A DNA stretch of 64,000 nt, taken from the NCBI GenBank assembly GCA_016946835.1, contig JACVTC010000115.1, positions 403,501 through 467,500 on the forward strand, read 5' to 3'. The stretch comes from Neocallimastix lanati (nom. inval.) (Eukaryota > Neocallimastigomycota > Neocallimastigomycetes > Neocallimastigales > Neocallimastigaceae). Positions 48,772 through 63,782 of this stretch are shown piece by piece. The translations under genes were made by a program, and so were the position numbers. A model generated the notes under the pieces. It saw only the letters and a list, made by a program, of their open reading frames with translations. It was not told the origin of the DNA and ran no database searches. How positions within the stretch are numbered: position 1 is the first letter of the stretch; every line of letters begins with the position of its first letter.

Positions 48772-51310
48772 AAAAAAAAAAAAGAAAAAAAAAGAATTGA
48801 TTAATGATTATTTTATTATTTCTTCATTCAATTATTTTATACATATAAAGGTTATTTTAAAAATATTCTTGGAAGTAATGATCAATATAGTTCCTTTTTA
48901 CAATCTTTAAAAAGTGGAAATAAGCTAACAATTTCAAATTCAAAATTAGAAGATATTAATGTTCAATTAAATAGACCATTAATAAGAACTTCAGATACTC
49001 AACTACTGTAAAATAACTTTTAAATTTAATAATTTATTATTATTATTATTACTAGTATTATTATTTAATTATTTCATAATATCATAATAAAAAATTCATA
49101 CATATTAATATATTTAATGATGAAAATAATAATAATTAATAATTAATAATTAATAAAAAAAAAATGTAATAATATTTTAGCATTTATAACACTACATTTA
49201 TAAATTGTCATACAAATGCAGAATATTTAATAACTTCATTAATGCATTTTGAATATTATAAATATTTTTTACATACAACTATTAAAAATTCATACTTTGA
49301 TGGTATATTCTATCTTTTTATTTTTTATTATTTTTTTTTTTTTATTATTTTTTTTTTTTTCAATAATATCATTTTTAAATTATGATCATAAATTTAACTT
49401 TTAACTATTTTTAATTAATTACAATAAATAAATTAAAAAAAAAAAAAAGATATTGATGCATTGATTGATGGAGAATATAATTATATTAGTATCGAAAATT
49501 CACATTTTTCTAACATTATTAGTAGATCTTCTACTCCTGTTTTATTAAATTTAAAATATTCTATTATTGATATTTATCAATCAACATTTAGAAATATAAC
49601 GTAATCTAAAAAATTAAAATATTAACTATTACAATAATTAATAAAATAAATTTATTTTATTTAAATATATATATAAATCAAAAAAAAAAATAAAAATAAA
49701 GAAGATATATTATTAATTTGATATATTATTTTATTTTTATAAAGATCTTTAAGAAGTAGTTTATTTAATAATCAATCTACTATTTCATTAAATGAAACTT
49801 CATTTAATGATATTACCACGAATTCAAAAGCAATGATTGAATTAATGTTTAATTCATTATTGATTGAACATTCTTCTTTTGAAAATATTTTATGTAATGG
49901 TGACAGAGATGATTCATCTTTAATTAGTTTTCAGTCAAGTATTGATTTAAATAAAATTATAATAAAAGACGTTTCAATTAATTATTGTAGATCAAATGGG
50001 GATTTAATTAAAATTAGTGGAGGTAGAACATATATAGAAATAGAGAATGTATTAATTAATAGCATTACATCATACGGTTCTTTAATAAATAATTTTTCAA
50101 TGAAGGTTCTATATATTTATTTTATATATTATACTATATTATATTATATTATATCAACATCTTATTATTATTAATAATATTAATGTTTCAATTAATATAC
50201 ATATTTCTTTATAACATCAAAATATATTATAATTGTTATTTTAATAAAAAAATTATATATATATTAGACAGAACTATATATAAATAATACATCCATAACT
50301 AATATTAGAAATACAAATAAATTGAAATGTGGGTTAATTACGAATTATAATAATATCAGTATGGAAATTAATAATTCAACATTTGTAAATAATACATTAA
50401 AAAATAATGGTGGTTCATTGTAAGTTTTAACATTAAAAAAAATATATATATATATATTAATTTATTAAACTAATTAATAAATATTTGCTATATAAATATA
50501 AATATTCCTTTTATATATATATTATGGTTTTTTGGTATTTTTATATGTTAGATGTTTTATGGAAAATGATTATTTGAATTTAACAATTTCTTCTTCTCTT
50601 TTCCAAAATAATTATGCTTTAAATGGAGGTGTGATATATGTAAAAAAAGAGAATAATATGAGAAATAGTGAAAATGAAAATGAAAATGAAAATGAAAATA
50701 AAATTGAAAATAAAAATGAAAATAAAAATGAAAATGAAAATAAAAATGAAAATAAAAATGAAAATAAAAATAAAATAGTTATAAAAGATTCAAATTTTAT
50801 AAGAAACGAAGCAAAATATTTTGGAGGTGTTATTTATTCTGATTTTGAAAATTTAAATATTGAAAATATTGAAAATATAGAATTTAAGGAAAATAAAGCG
50901 TATGCTGGTGGAGTTTTCTATATAAATAATAATAGTAATAATAATAATAATATTTTTTTCAATAATACAGAGAAAAATATACAAAATATAGTATCATTAA
51001 ATAATACATCAGAATCTCATGGCAAAGACTACGCTTCAAAGCCATATAAGATAAATATAGATATAGATATAAATACAAATATAGATTTAAATCCACTTTC
51101 TGATACAATACCAATAAAATCAGGACAAACTTATATATTACGATTCAATGTAGTTGACAAATTTGATCAATTAGTCACTGATATATCAAAATTTTATTCA
51201 AGTATTGTTTTACAAATTCTTCCAATAAATAATAATAATACTCTTAATAAAAGAAATATTTTGGTATTTGGTAATAGTTGTAGTTTTTTGAGAGGTAATA
51301 TTTTTTTCAA

Positions 51311-51344
<34 letters not shown>

Positions 51345-53590
51345 TATGTTTTATAATTAATTTATATATTTGAAGATAATTTTAGAATATAAATGAAATA
51401 ACAGTAATTAATTATTAATATAATTATTTTAATTAAAAAAACATTTATCCATTAAAGGTGTATGTGAAATGAATAATTTTAAGATATACTCCGATATGGC
51501 AGGAATATTGGAATTTAAATTATCAGTAGACAATAATGAATACAACATTATTTTTGAAAATGATAGATTAAAATTTGATATATTAGACTGTGATAATGAA
51601 CAAATTAAAATAAACTTAAAAAATTATTTTTTCTGTGAAAATCCAATATGTAATACAAATTGTCCTGTTTCAGAAGAACACGCTATCTGTATAAAAAGTA
51701 ATTACAGTAATATAAATAGTGAATACTTAAATCACTGTGAATGTTTACCTGGATGGAAAGGCTATTATTGTCAGACAAAAGATTATGCCGAATTGAAGTA
51801 TGTTAATACAAATTCAATTTAAAAGAAAAAAATAAATAAAAATAAAATAAAAATAAAATAAAATAAAATATAAAAAAAAAAATAAAAAAAAATAAAAATA
51901 AAAATAAAAATTAAAATAATATATATCTATATCTATATCAAATAATTAATATTTAAAAGTATATAATTTCTAATTATAAATACTATCTATATACTAATAT
52001 AAAATTATTCATATAATTATATATATTTTTATTTATTTTACCCTTTTATATTTATTATATATTTATATATTTATATTTATTATATATTTATATATTAATA
52101 TATTTATATACATTTTTTTTTTTATTAACAGAAATGAATATAGCTATATAATTTCTTTTACAATTATATTCTTCATAATTATTTTAATGATTTTCATTTC
52201 AATTAATAAAAAACAAAAAATTATTGCTGATACTGGATATTTTAAATGTGAATTATTATTATTAGGAATGATATTATGCTTTTTAAGTATTAATTTTAAT
52301 TGTTTCTCAAGTTACCTCAGTTGTTCGATGAACTTTTATTTGAAACACGGTGGAATATTAATAATTTATTCAATACTTTTAGTCTACATTTATACTGGAT
52401 ATAGGTTAGGAATGGATTTTAAAGAAATCAATACACTAAATTTAGACATTTTTAAAACTAATTCCCTTGAAACAAAAGATGAACAAAATCTTGAAATAAT
52501 AAAGAAACAGAGAATGACCCAAATTAAAAAAACTATTATGATTAATATTGAACAGGAATTAATGAGTATGGATAATTATAACGCCCTCGATTTACTAAAC
52601 TCCCAAAATAATTTAATGAATTTTGAAAAGGAATTAAATTATTGGTGTAACAAAGCTAATAATAATTTTAATAATAATAGTGATGATGGTGAAGATGATA
52701 AAAATAAAAAAAGATCAAGTAATGACAATAAAAGTTTTTCAAATGATGACATTCAACAAGTCTTTAAAAAATTAAATAAAAGTATTTCATATGTTCATTC
52801 ATTATATTTAGAAATAATCATACTCTATTTTATTTGTTGTATTACTATATTATTATTGATAATATTTAATAGCTTGAAGGAAAAAGAATATATTCAAGAA
52901 TATAATGGTAAATGGAAATATCAATGTCCTTTAATTCATTATGATATTATAGCAGATCTTACTGAATCTTTATTAATGTTATACATTATAATATTAGCCA
53001 CATCCATATGGAATTATACTTTTATTTTTAAATGTATAAAATATATTGGTTATTCCTCAATTACATGGTTTACATTAGGACCTCTAGTAAATGTAAGAAT
53101 TATTATATTTGATTATTAACTTATAAATCTTTTTTGTTTTATTATATTTAACGCTAATGTTGATGATAATATTATTATTATAATTATTATTATCATTTAT
53201 GAAAAAAAAAAAAAAAAAAAAAATACAAAAAAATAGTTGGCAAGTTATATAACCATCTACGATAAAGGATATTTATACAATAATTTTAACCGTTCTTTAA
53301 ATAGTTTGGCTTATTTATTAATAATAATACTATTCATGTGGGATAAAGTATATTATGTAATAAAGAGGAAAGGAAATGATCCTAATAATTATTTCTATTC
53401 ATTACAATTAGAGGAATGTGTACTACATAAATCATATGAATGTGGTTGTGCTAAATCAAAAAGTGATATACATGTCATCCAAAAATATATTCATTTATAT
53501 AAATATTGTTCAAAAATTATAATATTTACCAATGGAAAAATTAAATATATTGGAGTTCAAAATAAAAATCAATTAAATTTTTTTATTTAA
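47768..53590 (+). CDS. Beta-helix/EGF/class C GPCR-like seven-transmembrane receptor
   Basis: Predicted surface receptor. Exons: 47768-48333, 48476-48633, 48851-49007, 49181-49302, 49450-49600, 49745-50105, 50268-50419, 50552-51294, 51458-51797, 52132-53092, 53237-53590; phase is kept, 1354 aa. A hydrophobic leader (about 10-28) is followed by some 750 residues of N-glycosylation-rich repeats of the type F-x-NC-x-F/Y-x-N, with paired GG turns (GGVIY, GGVFY), as in parallel beta-helix (pectin-lyase-like) folds. A cysteine cluster at 863-908 with CECLPGWKGYYC is EGF-like. Seven hydrophobic helices start at about 922, 956, 989, 1142, 1192, 1223 and 1257. Cys981 before TM3 and Cys1182 before TM5 fit the conserved class C disulfide. 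A roughly 130-residue charged loop separates TM3 and TM4. Family assignment rests on topology and these features. The donor at 50106 (GTTCTA) is weak. Confidence 0.8.
50668..50775 (+). repeat. Coding GAAAAT/AAAAAT repeat in the receptor
   Basis: A 6-bp repeat gaaaat, drifting to aaaaat, encodes about 36 residues of alternating Glu/Lys and Asn inside exon 8 of the receptor, between two beta-helix-like repeats. It is in frame and probably a length-variable loop. Confidence 0.85.
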
Positions 53591-53625
<35 letters not shown>

Positions 53626-53920
53626 CTAATATCTTATTAAGCATTTAAATATAAATAAAAATATTTAAAAATATTTATCGGCAATATATATATAATATAT
53701 ACATATAATTAAACATATATAATAAATTGTTAAAAAAATTATTTTTATTTATTTGTTATTTTTTTTTTCATGATTAGAATAATAATAGTAATAGTAATAT
53801 TAATACCATTACTATTATAATTAAATTATATTCATTTATTACTAATATTAAATCAATAAAAAAAAAAAAAAAAAAAAATTATAAAAACGAATGGAATTTA
53901 TTTTTTGCTTCCATTTTGAT
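53591..53920. other. Convergent 3' spacer
   Basis: Short spacer between the stops of the receptor gene and the HTATSF1 gene. It contains a 31-bp poly(A) (53594-53623) and A/T sequence with no frame. Confidence 0.7.
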
Positions 53921-54478
53921 TTAATTATTTTCACTAGTTGAATCTTTTTGTTCTTCTTCATTTTGTTGATTTAAAAATTTTCTATATCTTTCAGACCGTT
54001 TTCTTTCTTCTTCTTCTTTATCTTCCAATGGATTTTCAACCTTATATTTAGTCTTTCCATCATAAACTTCTGCAACTATTCTTTTTCCACCAAAATATCT
54101 ACCATTCATTTTCTATTAATTTATTATTATTTATATTAATATCAGATCATATAAATATATAAATATTAATTTTATTTTTACTTTATTATAAATAAATTAC
54201 CTTTATACAAATTATTACACTAAGTTCATCCTTAAACCTTACAGATATGACACCTTCAGGATTTTTCTATAATTTAAAAAAAAAAAAATTATTTATTTAT
54301 TATTTATATTTATTTATATTTTATTTAATTAATAAATTATAACTTTAATATTAAAAAAAAAAAAAAAAAAAAATACTTCATATAACACAACATTGGTTAC
54401 TTCACCAAAGTTTTCACATTCAGTTCTAACATCTTCCTTTAAATCTAAAATTAATGATGGATCTTCCTGTTAATTTTA

Positions 54479-54516
<38 letters not shown>

Positions 54517-54760
54517 TTATCAGTAAAGAAAAAATAAATATTGAAATTTATATATATATATATATAACCATACCTCTATTTCTTCTACAGTAAACATATT
54601 TTTTAATATCATTACTTTCTTTGATTTTTCTGCTCTTTTACCAGTTGTTTCATCAAACCAATCTAATTTTCTTTATAAATATATTATAAATAAAATTTAA
54701 TTTTTTAATTAATTTTAATATTCATTCGAGATAATTATTGAAATTAAAAAAAATAAATAA

Positions 54761-54796
<36 letters not shown>

Positions 54797-55386
54797 TTCA
54801 ACATATATATTACAAATAAATTATTTACTTTTGTTGTTTTATTATTTTTTGTTGAATTTTTCTTTTATCTTGATTTTTGTTGTTATTATGATCGTTAGTT
54901 TTTTCTTTTTCTTTAAATTCAGCCTATTTTTTTTTTTTTTTTTTTTTATTTATTTATTTATTTATTTATTTACAAGGAAAAAATATTAAATAAAATAATA
55001 ATAATAAGAAGAAGAAGAAGAAGAAGAAGAATTAATATATAAAATTTATAATAATATTATGAAGAAAAAGAATTAAAAATAATAATATAACAATATTGAT
55101 TGAAATAATTTATTAAATTACTTTCTGAACTCTGATTTTTGAGTTTTCTCCTATCCTAAAATCAGCTTCATCTAATAAGTTTATACATAATTCAACCGAT
55201 TCTGGTTTTAAAAAAGTAACAAGACCATCACCTTTCAAATTTCCTTCACTGTCTTTATATAACTTTATTCTTGGCTGACCTAATTTAAATTTGCATGAAT
55301 ATAATAAAAATATCAATAATTATAATAATATTATTGTAAAAAAAAAAAAAAAAAAAATAGAAATAATAATAATAATAATAATAATG

Positions 55387-55443
<57 letters not shown>

Positions 55444-56583
55444 TGGTATATCATTGTTATTATCATTATTAAAATATAATCACAATAATTACTAACCTGT
55501 ATTAATATCTTCCGATATAATTCCATATTTTGAAAATACCTCTTTCATTTCTTCTAATGTTGTATCGAAAGGTAATCCTGAAACATATACTGATGTTATA
55601 ATTTTCTTTCTTTCTACTTTTGGCTTTTTTTTTGCTGACTATGATATACAATATTTATAATAAATATAACATATAAAAAAAGTTTACCATTTTAAATGAA
55701 ATTTTAATTAATTAATAATTTTTTTTAAAAAAATTGATTTTAAATTTTTATATAAATTTAATAAACTTTTAAACAATTCAAATTTTTTTATTAATAATAT
55801 ATATTTAAAATATATTGTACCTCATCCTCCATTGTATAAATTTTAGCTTTTCTTTTATCTTTTGGTTTTATAACTTCTTCCTTTAATTTAATATAATAAA
55901 AATATATGCATATGTAAATATAATTTTTTAAGTTAATACCATTTATTATGAAATAATCATATAATATTTGATGGTATTATTGATATTATAATAATATACA
56001 TACAGTTTCATCAACACCTTCTACACTATAAGCAGATTGTTGTGATGCCATTAATTGTTCATTCCACTTTAATTATAAAAAATTTTTTTTTCAAAATATT
56101 AATTGGAAATTGTAAATTCATTAATGAATTGTCCATTAAATATATATATATATTTTTTTTAAATAATAAAAAATAAAATATAATATAATATAATAATAAA
56201 AGAAAAAAAAAAAATTAAAATACCATTGGAAACCAAGCTTTTTTATCGTCATCCCATTCATAAGAAAGATTTTGAGAATCATCTTTAAAAACATATTTCT
56301 CAGTTTCTTGTATAAACTAATTTTATATTTAATAATTCATTAAAAAAAAAAAATAAAATAAAATAAGTATTTTTTCAAATTATTTATATTATTATAACAA
56401 TTTTAAAAATTTCATTTTATTTATAATATTAATGTTTTTATTTAATATTAAAGAAATAAAATTTTATATATATAATTATTCAATTATTAAATATGAAATC
56501 CATACTGTAACTCTTGGATCCTTGAATTTATTAGGACCGGAGGGAAAGAAATGTTTCGCTTGTAGTGAATTCGTTTTTTCCAT
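53921..56583 (-). CDS. HTATSF1: HTATSF1/CUS2-type U2 snRNP splicing factor
   Basis: Nuclear RNA-binding protein of the Tat-SF1/Cus2 family, which assists U2 snRNP in prespliceosome assembly. Exons (minus strand): 56583-56506, 56316-56224, 56066-56004, 55880-55821, 55638-55497, 55279-55122, 54923-54829, 54670-54574, 54466-54377, 54266-54201, 54112-53921; every phase closes, 377 aa. RRM1 starts at about residue 115, with RNP2 VYVSGL and RNP1 KGDGLVTF. RRM2 starts at about 250 (VMILKNMF) and ends with NGRYFGGKRI; the RYF matches the R-x-F of U2AF-homology motif domains that bind SF3B1-type ligands. The N-terminus has a YEWDDDKKAWFP segment typical of the family, and the C-terminal tail is Glu/Lys-rich. 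Such a factor suits a genome this rich in introns. Confidence 0.93.
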
Positions 56584-57288
56584 TATTTTTTTTATATTAA
56601 AAGAAATAAACAAATAATAAAAAAAAAAAAAACTATAACTTTTAAAGACTTTATAAATTCTTCAATTATAAAAATTAAATTTTAATGTCAAATTTTAAAT
56701 TTACTTAATTAACATAAATAAGAATATATATTTTAAAAAAAGAATAAAATATTATATAAAAAAAATTTTTTTTTTTTTTTTATTAATAATTTCAATTATA
56801 ATGATTTTAATATTGGTACAGTATATTAATATAACATTAAAAATTATTTGATCTTTATATATTATATAATATATTAAAGTTTTAATAATATATTTTTATA
56901 TTATTAAAAATTATTGAATAATTTATACACTTAATTCTTCATAATAAAGTTTTAATGTTTTATATAATTATTTGTTTTATTTCAAATTTTATTATTGCTA
57001 TTAAATAAAATTTGTATATAAAATAATATTATATAACAATTAAATAAATATATCTAATTAAATAAAAATGTAAATCATTTCTAATAAAAATACTTTATAA
57101 TAAATAATAATTAAAAATAATACTCAATAAAAAATTAAATAAATAAATTAATAAATAAAAAAATGATTAAATTAATAAATATATTTCTATTATTATTATT
57201 TCTTTTTATAGAGAAACTGATAATCTGCTATTTTTAACAATTACATAATAAACCCATAATATGATATTACTATTTTTTTATGGTCTAA
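56584..57288. other. Spacer between HTATSF1 and NOPCHAP1-like genes
   Basis: A/T-rich, holding the HTATSF1 promoter and the NOPCHAP1-like 3' UTR (both genes are on the minus strand). The mixed patch at 57210-57260 is next to the NOPCHAP1-like stop. No other gene seen. Confidence 0.65.
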
Positions 57289-58526
<1,238 letters not shown>

Positions 58527-61270
58527 TTTATAAAATACCTTTATGTGTATTGTATGCTGCAATTAATTCTAATGTGAAGATATATATAAAAATATATATA
58601 TATTCATTTATTTTTAAAGAAAATATATATTCCAATATTGAAGCATTTTGATTAATTAATACGATTTAATTGAAAAAGAAATTATCAAGATTTTAATATG
58701 AAACATGTCAATAATATAATGGAATATATTTAAAAAAAAATAAATAAAAGAATTAAATAATCATCAAAATAAAAATGAATATTTAATCATCTATATTAAA
58801 ATTAAATTTATATATATACTATTGATATATATATAAATTATAAAATAAAAGTAATAAAAAATAAAATAAAATAAAATAAAATATATATATATATAAATAA
58901 TAATAATAATATATAAAATTTCTAAAATCTAAAACTAAATATTAATTTTATCAATTATAAAAACTACTTTATATTTTATTTTAATTCTACTTAATTTCTT
59001 TTTTTTTTTTTTTTTAAAGAAAAATATTGGGGTATTTATAATACAGAAAAAAAAAAACATTTCTAATGTTAATTACTTTACATAGTAAATATGTCATAAA
59101 CTTTAATAAAACTAATAAATATTTAATATTTAATAAAACTGTTATATAACAATAATAAAATAAAAAAAAAAATCAATATTACCTTTTTTTTTTTCCTACT
59201 TATTAATAAATTGAAAAAGTACTTTATATAGAATACTAACGGTACAGTTCAAACGTCAATAAGAAAATTAATTTAATGTTAATAAGAATTATAACTGATA
59301 TTATTTTTTTAAAAAAAAATTTTTTTATCTTTAATTTTATTCGTTTAAATTAATTAATTATATTTATATAAAAATTGTTTAAAGTTAAATGATTTATAAA
59401 AATAATTAATAATTAATAAAAATATGATTATTTTGTATAAATTACTTAATTTATTATTACAAAACGTGTTTATCAAGTGATTATTTTAATTCATATAATT
59501 TATATTTAAACATTATTTATTTATATAAAAAAAATAATTAATTTTTATAAAATAAAACAAAACTTTTTATTGTAAACTTTTGTTTAAATAAAGATAAAAC
59601 AAAAATTAAAATACAATGACTCCGTGAAATAATATTATTATGTGATATGTGATAAAAAATTCAATAAAATTATATTATTCAATATTAAAAAAAACAGAGA
59701 TGATCAAACAAAAATTGAAATACAATAATTATTCTAATAAAAATATTATTATGTGATAAATAATAATAGGTATTATAAAATAAAAATTAAAGATAAAAAT
59801 TAATATATATTAATAATAAAATAAAAGTAATAATAATAAAATAATTATATATTTCTTTAGTATTTAAACATTTATTTTATAATTACTTTTAACATTAATA
59901 ATATTTTTAAAGGTATTTTTTAATTATATATAATATTACACAAAAAAAAAAAAAAAAAAAACTAGTTATTTAATTATTAATAATAATGAAAATTTTTAAT
60001 ATTAAAATTTATTTAAAATTATTCTAAATTTATTTTGATGATTATTTTTAATAACTTTAAACAGTATTACACTTAATATATTATATTTATTTTCAAATAA
60101 AATCTATTATATTTCAAATAATAATAATAATATTATTATTATTTATTAACATTTATTATTAACATTTATTATTATCATTTATTACTATCATTATTTATTA
60201 TTATTTATTGTTATATAATATATTTTAGAACTAGGATATTAAAATATTATAATACTCTTTCTGTCAAATAATCTTGAAAGTAGTAATTTAATATCTTAAA
60301 ATTATATATACATAATTTTTAATTATATATAATTAAATATTTATTATATTTTGATAATATGAAAATATAAAAATAATAGAATCATTTAAATATTCAAAAT
60401 CTTATATTCATTAATATTTTTGAAAATTTAAAAAAAAAAAAAAAAAAAAAAAGACAGCATTGTCCATTGATTCTTTAATATTATTGGTTAAAATTTTGTG
60501 CTTTGCCCATACTGGGCCAACTAGCTTTTCTATTATATTTAAATATTTTATAGATTTTTGTACATTAATTTTATATAATAATTGTACAGTTTAACATAAA
60601 AGAATTTTTTTTTATTACAAATATTCTATTATTTTAAATGAAAAATGTAATTTAAAGACTAATACATTTTCGAATTATCAAATAGATTTAACAATAAAGT
60701 CAATGAATGATTTAAAATATATTTAATTATAAAAAAAGAATATTTATAATTTTATTATAACTAATTACGAATTGTTTTATTATTATTATTTTTTATTTTT
60801 ATATATATATTAAAAAATATATAAATTTTTACTACTATTAATTAATTTATTAATTATTTTATTTTTTTATGTAATTTTTTAATATATTGCAAAATATAAT
60901 AAAAAAAAAAAAAAAAAAAAATTTTCTCTGCGCATAAAACATAAAAAATAATAATTAATAAAAATAGAAATTTTAGATTATTTTAATCTTTTTTTTTTTT
61001 TTTAATTTATCTATTAAAATATAAGAATAAATTATTTATAAAGTGATATATCATTAATTAAATATAAAATTTATCTTAATATATATATTAAATATATATT
61101 AAAAAAAGATAATATATAAAGTGTAAGAGTATAAAAGAAAAAAGATTTTAAAGATAATTATAAAAGAAATTTATATTATCAATTCATAAATCTTTTATTA
61201 AATAAAAAATAATAATAGTCAGCAATAAAAGTAATATATTTAATAATAATAATAATAATAATAGACAAAC
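58527..61270. other. 2.7-kb divergent intergenic region
   Basis: Shared upstream region of the NOPCHAP1-like (minus) and CDC6 (plus) genes. Mostly A/T. It includes an imperfect direct repeat (59592-59765) and one mixed-composition island (60453-60530) with a small perfect hairpin. No tRNA, coding exon or nameable promoter element was recognised. Confidence 0.65.
59592..59765. repeat. Imperfect direct repeat, about 110 bp apart
   Basis: acaaaaattaaaatacaat followed by tattattatgtgat (about 59598-59648) recurs as acaaaaattgaaatacaat followed by tattattatgtgat (about 59708-59758). Diverged copies without coding content. Confidence 0.65.
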
Positions 61271-62753
61271 ATGGCTTCAACTCAAGTATTAAGAAAAAGT
61301 GCAAGAATAGCAAATAGACAGAAAAAACTTGATGAAGTTATAAATGAAAATGCTAAAAGAGAAAAATTAAATAAAACAGTTTCAGCACCTAAAAAAAGAA
61401 AGATACTAGCTGAAATAAATAATGTTCAAACACGAAAATCTGAAAAATCTTTACTTGGCGTTTTTCGTCAATCGAAACGTAATTTTCAAATATTATATCT
61501 GTTATATATATATATATTTATTTAAACAACGTAATATTTTAATATTTTAAATTAAAATATAATATTAATAAATTAATATTATTGATTATATATATAATAA
61601 TAGGCAATTCAAAATTATTAGAGACTAAAAAGCAAACAAAATTAGATAAAGAAAATGATAAAAAAAATAGAGTTTTAACACCAGCGTTAATTTATCAAGA
61701 GGCTAAATATTTATTCAGTAGAAGTTCATTACCAAGATTTATTGGTAGAGAAAAAGAAAAGGAATTTATTATAAACTTTTGGAAAAAATACATTTGTGGT
61801 GATCAAACGTCATCACTTTACATTTCAGGTTGTCCGGGAACAGGAAAAAGTGCTTTAATTAGTCATATTACAATGAAAATGGTTGAAGAAGAACATCCAA
61901 AGGTATTTTTATATAACAAAAATTATAATAAAGTATAGAGTAAATAATTATATATATATTAAAGTAATGTTAACAAAAAAATCAATACTTTTTTTTATAT
62001 ATAATAGATTTCACATAAAATTCACGTAACAAATATAAATTGTATGTCACTTAAAAATCCAAAAATGATATATAAAAAATTATTAGAAGATTTTAGTCCA
62101 AGAAATCAATCAACAGAAGAATCAGAAATTATTAGTGCCTTAGATTCTTTATTTGTTCCACAAAAAATAAGAAAAGATACACCAAAATAGTAAATATATA
62201 AATAGTAATAATATAAATTAAAATTTTTAAATTACGAATAGAAATAAGTGAAATAATTATTAATGAAATTTATATTTATTAATTTTTATTTATAATTAGT
62301 GTTTGTATATTGGATGAAATTGATTATTTAAATACAAGAGATCAAGAGGTATTATATAAGTTGTTTGAATGGCCAATTAAATCAAATTCGCGACTTTCAA
62401 TTATTGGTATTGCTAACGCACTTAATATGACTGATCGCTTTTTACCAAGATTAAAAGCTAAAAATTGTGAACCTCAATATCTTAATTTCAATCCATATGA
62501 AATGAAAGATATGATTAATATTATAAAGGATCGTTTAGATATTCTCAATAAAAAAGTTATTAATAATGAAAATAATGAAAATTGTGAAAATAATAATAAT
62601 ATAATAGTTATTGATGAAGAGAAGACTAAAACTAAACCACAAGATTATTTAATTCAAGCTTCAGCAATTGAACTCTGTTCAAGAAAAATAGCTGGTACAG
62701 GCGATTTAAGAAAAGCTTTGGATGTATGCAAGTAAGTTTATATATATATATAT

Positions 62754-62796
<43 letters not shown>

Positions 62797-62943
62797 AAGA
62801 AAGAAAGAAAAAGAAAAAAATAATTAAAAAGAATAAATGAAGAATTAATTAAGGAAAATTAATGAATAAATTGAATAAATAAATAAAAAAAAATAAAAAC
62901 TAAAAAACAATATTATAATATTATATTTTTAATGAAACTAAAA

Positions 62944-62976
<33 letters not shown>

Positions 62977-63332
62977 CATTTATTTATTATAAAAAAAATC
63001 ATATATTTTTATATTATTTTTCTTATGAATAGACAAGCAATTGAATTTGCTGAAGCAGATTTAAGAAATAAAACAATTCTATTAAAAAGAAAACCAACTC
63101 AACCAGTAAAAGAAAATTCAATATTTTTAAAGAAAGCTGCTACTTATGATACCCCAATTACTTCAATCAGTGAAGTTCCACAAGTTACCATTATGCATAT
63201 TCTTAAAGCAACCAATAATGCATTTGGATCAGCCTCAGTTCAAAAATTAAAAGGATTAAATGTTCAACAAAAAGTTATAGTATGTGCAATGATGAATATT
63301 TTAAATAAAAAGGAAGAAAATGTTGTTGGAAA

Positions 63333-63376
<44 letters not shown>

Positions 63377-63782
63377 AAATAATAAACAAAGATAAAATAA
63401 AATAGTAAAAAATAAAGTAATAAAATAATAAAATAATAAAAAATAATAAAAATATAATTAAATAAAATAATAAGTATTATTAAAAATTTTTAATTTTTTT
63501 TTTATTACTATTTTTAATATTATATTCATCACATAATAATATACATATATTTATATATAGTTAAATGCAGAATATATTAATTCATGTAGAAAGTATAGAA
63601 TGATTAGTCCTGTTTCCAAATCAGAATTTAACGACTTAGTATCTATGTTAGAAAGTTGTGGAATCATTACATTAGGAAAGGCACGAGATGAAAGAAATAG
63701 AAAATTTACTCTACATGTTCAAGAAAATGAAATTAGAAAAGCAGTATCTGATTTACCATTCTTGTTACAAATGTTAAACTAG
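61271..63782 (+). CDS. CDC6: CDC6/Cdc18 replication-licensing AAA+ ATPase
   Basis: Initiator ATPase that joins ORC at replication origins and loads the MCM helicase in G1. Exons: 61271-61478, 61604-61902, 62008-62189, 62300-62731, 63033-63333, 63561-63782; phase closes, 547 aa. The N-terminus is basic (LRKSARIANRQKK; APKKRK), likely nuclear targeting and DNA contact; a TPALIYQ segment offers a possible kinase site. Walker A GCPGTGKS is at 145-152, Walker B ILDEID at 233-238, sensor 1 IIGIANALNMTDRFLPRL follows, and sensor 2 GDLRKALD is at 364-371. The last two exons form the winged-helix domain (QQKVIVCAMMN, then SEFNDLVSMLESCGII). A short Asn/Glu-rich insert (near 62560-62610) lies between the sensors. 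The sensor 1 wording (ANALNMTDR) separates it from ORC1 and fits CDC6. Confidence 0.94.

Noticed and set aside
56432-56617. 61-aa plus-strand frame
   Set aside because: Antisense of HTATSF1 exon 1 with low-complexity ends.
59230-59265. gttcaaac resembling a tRNA B-box
   Set aside because: No A-box, acceptor stem or anticodon arm can be built around it.
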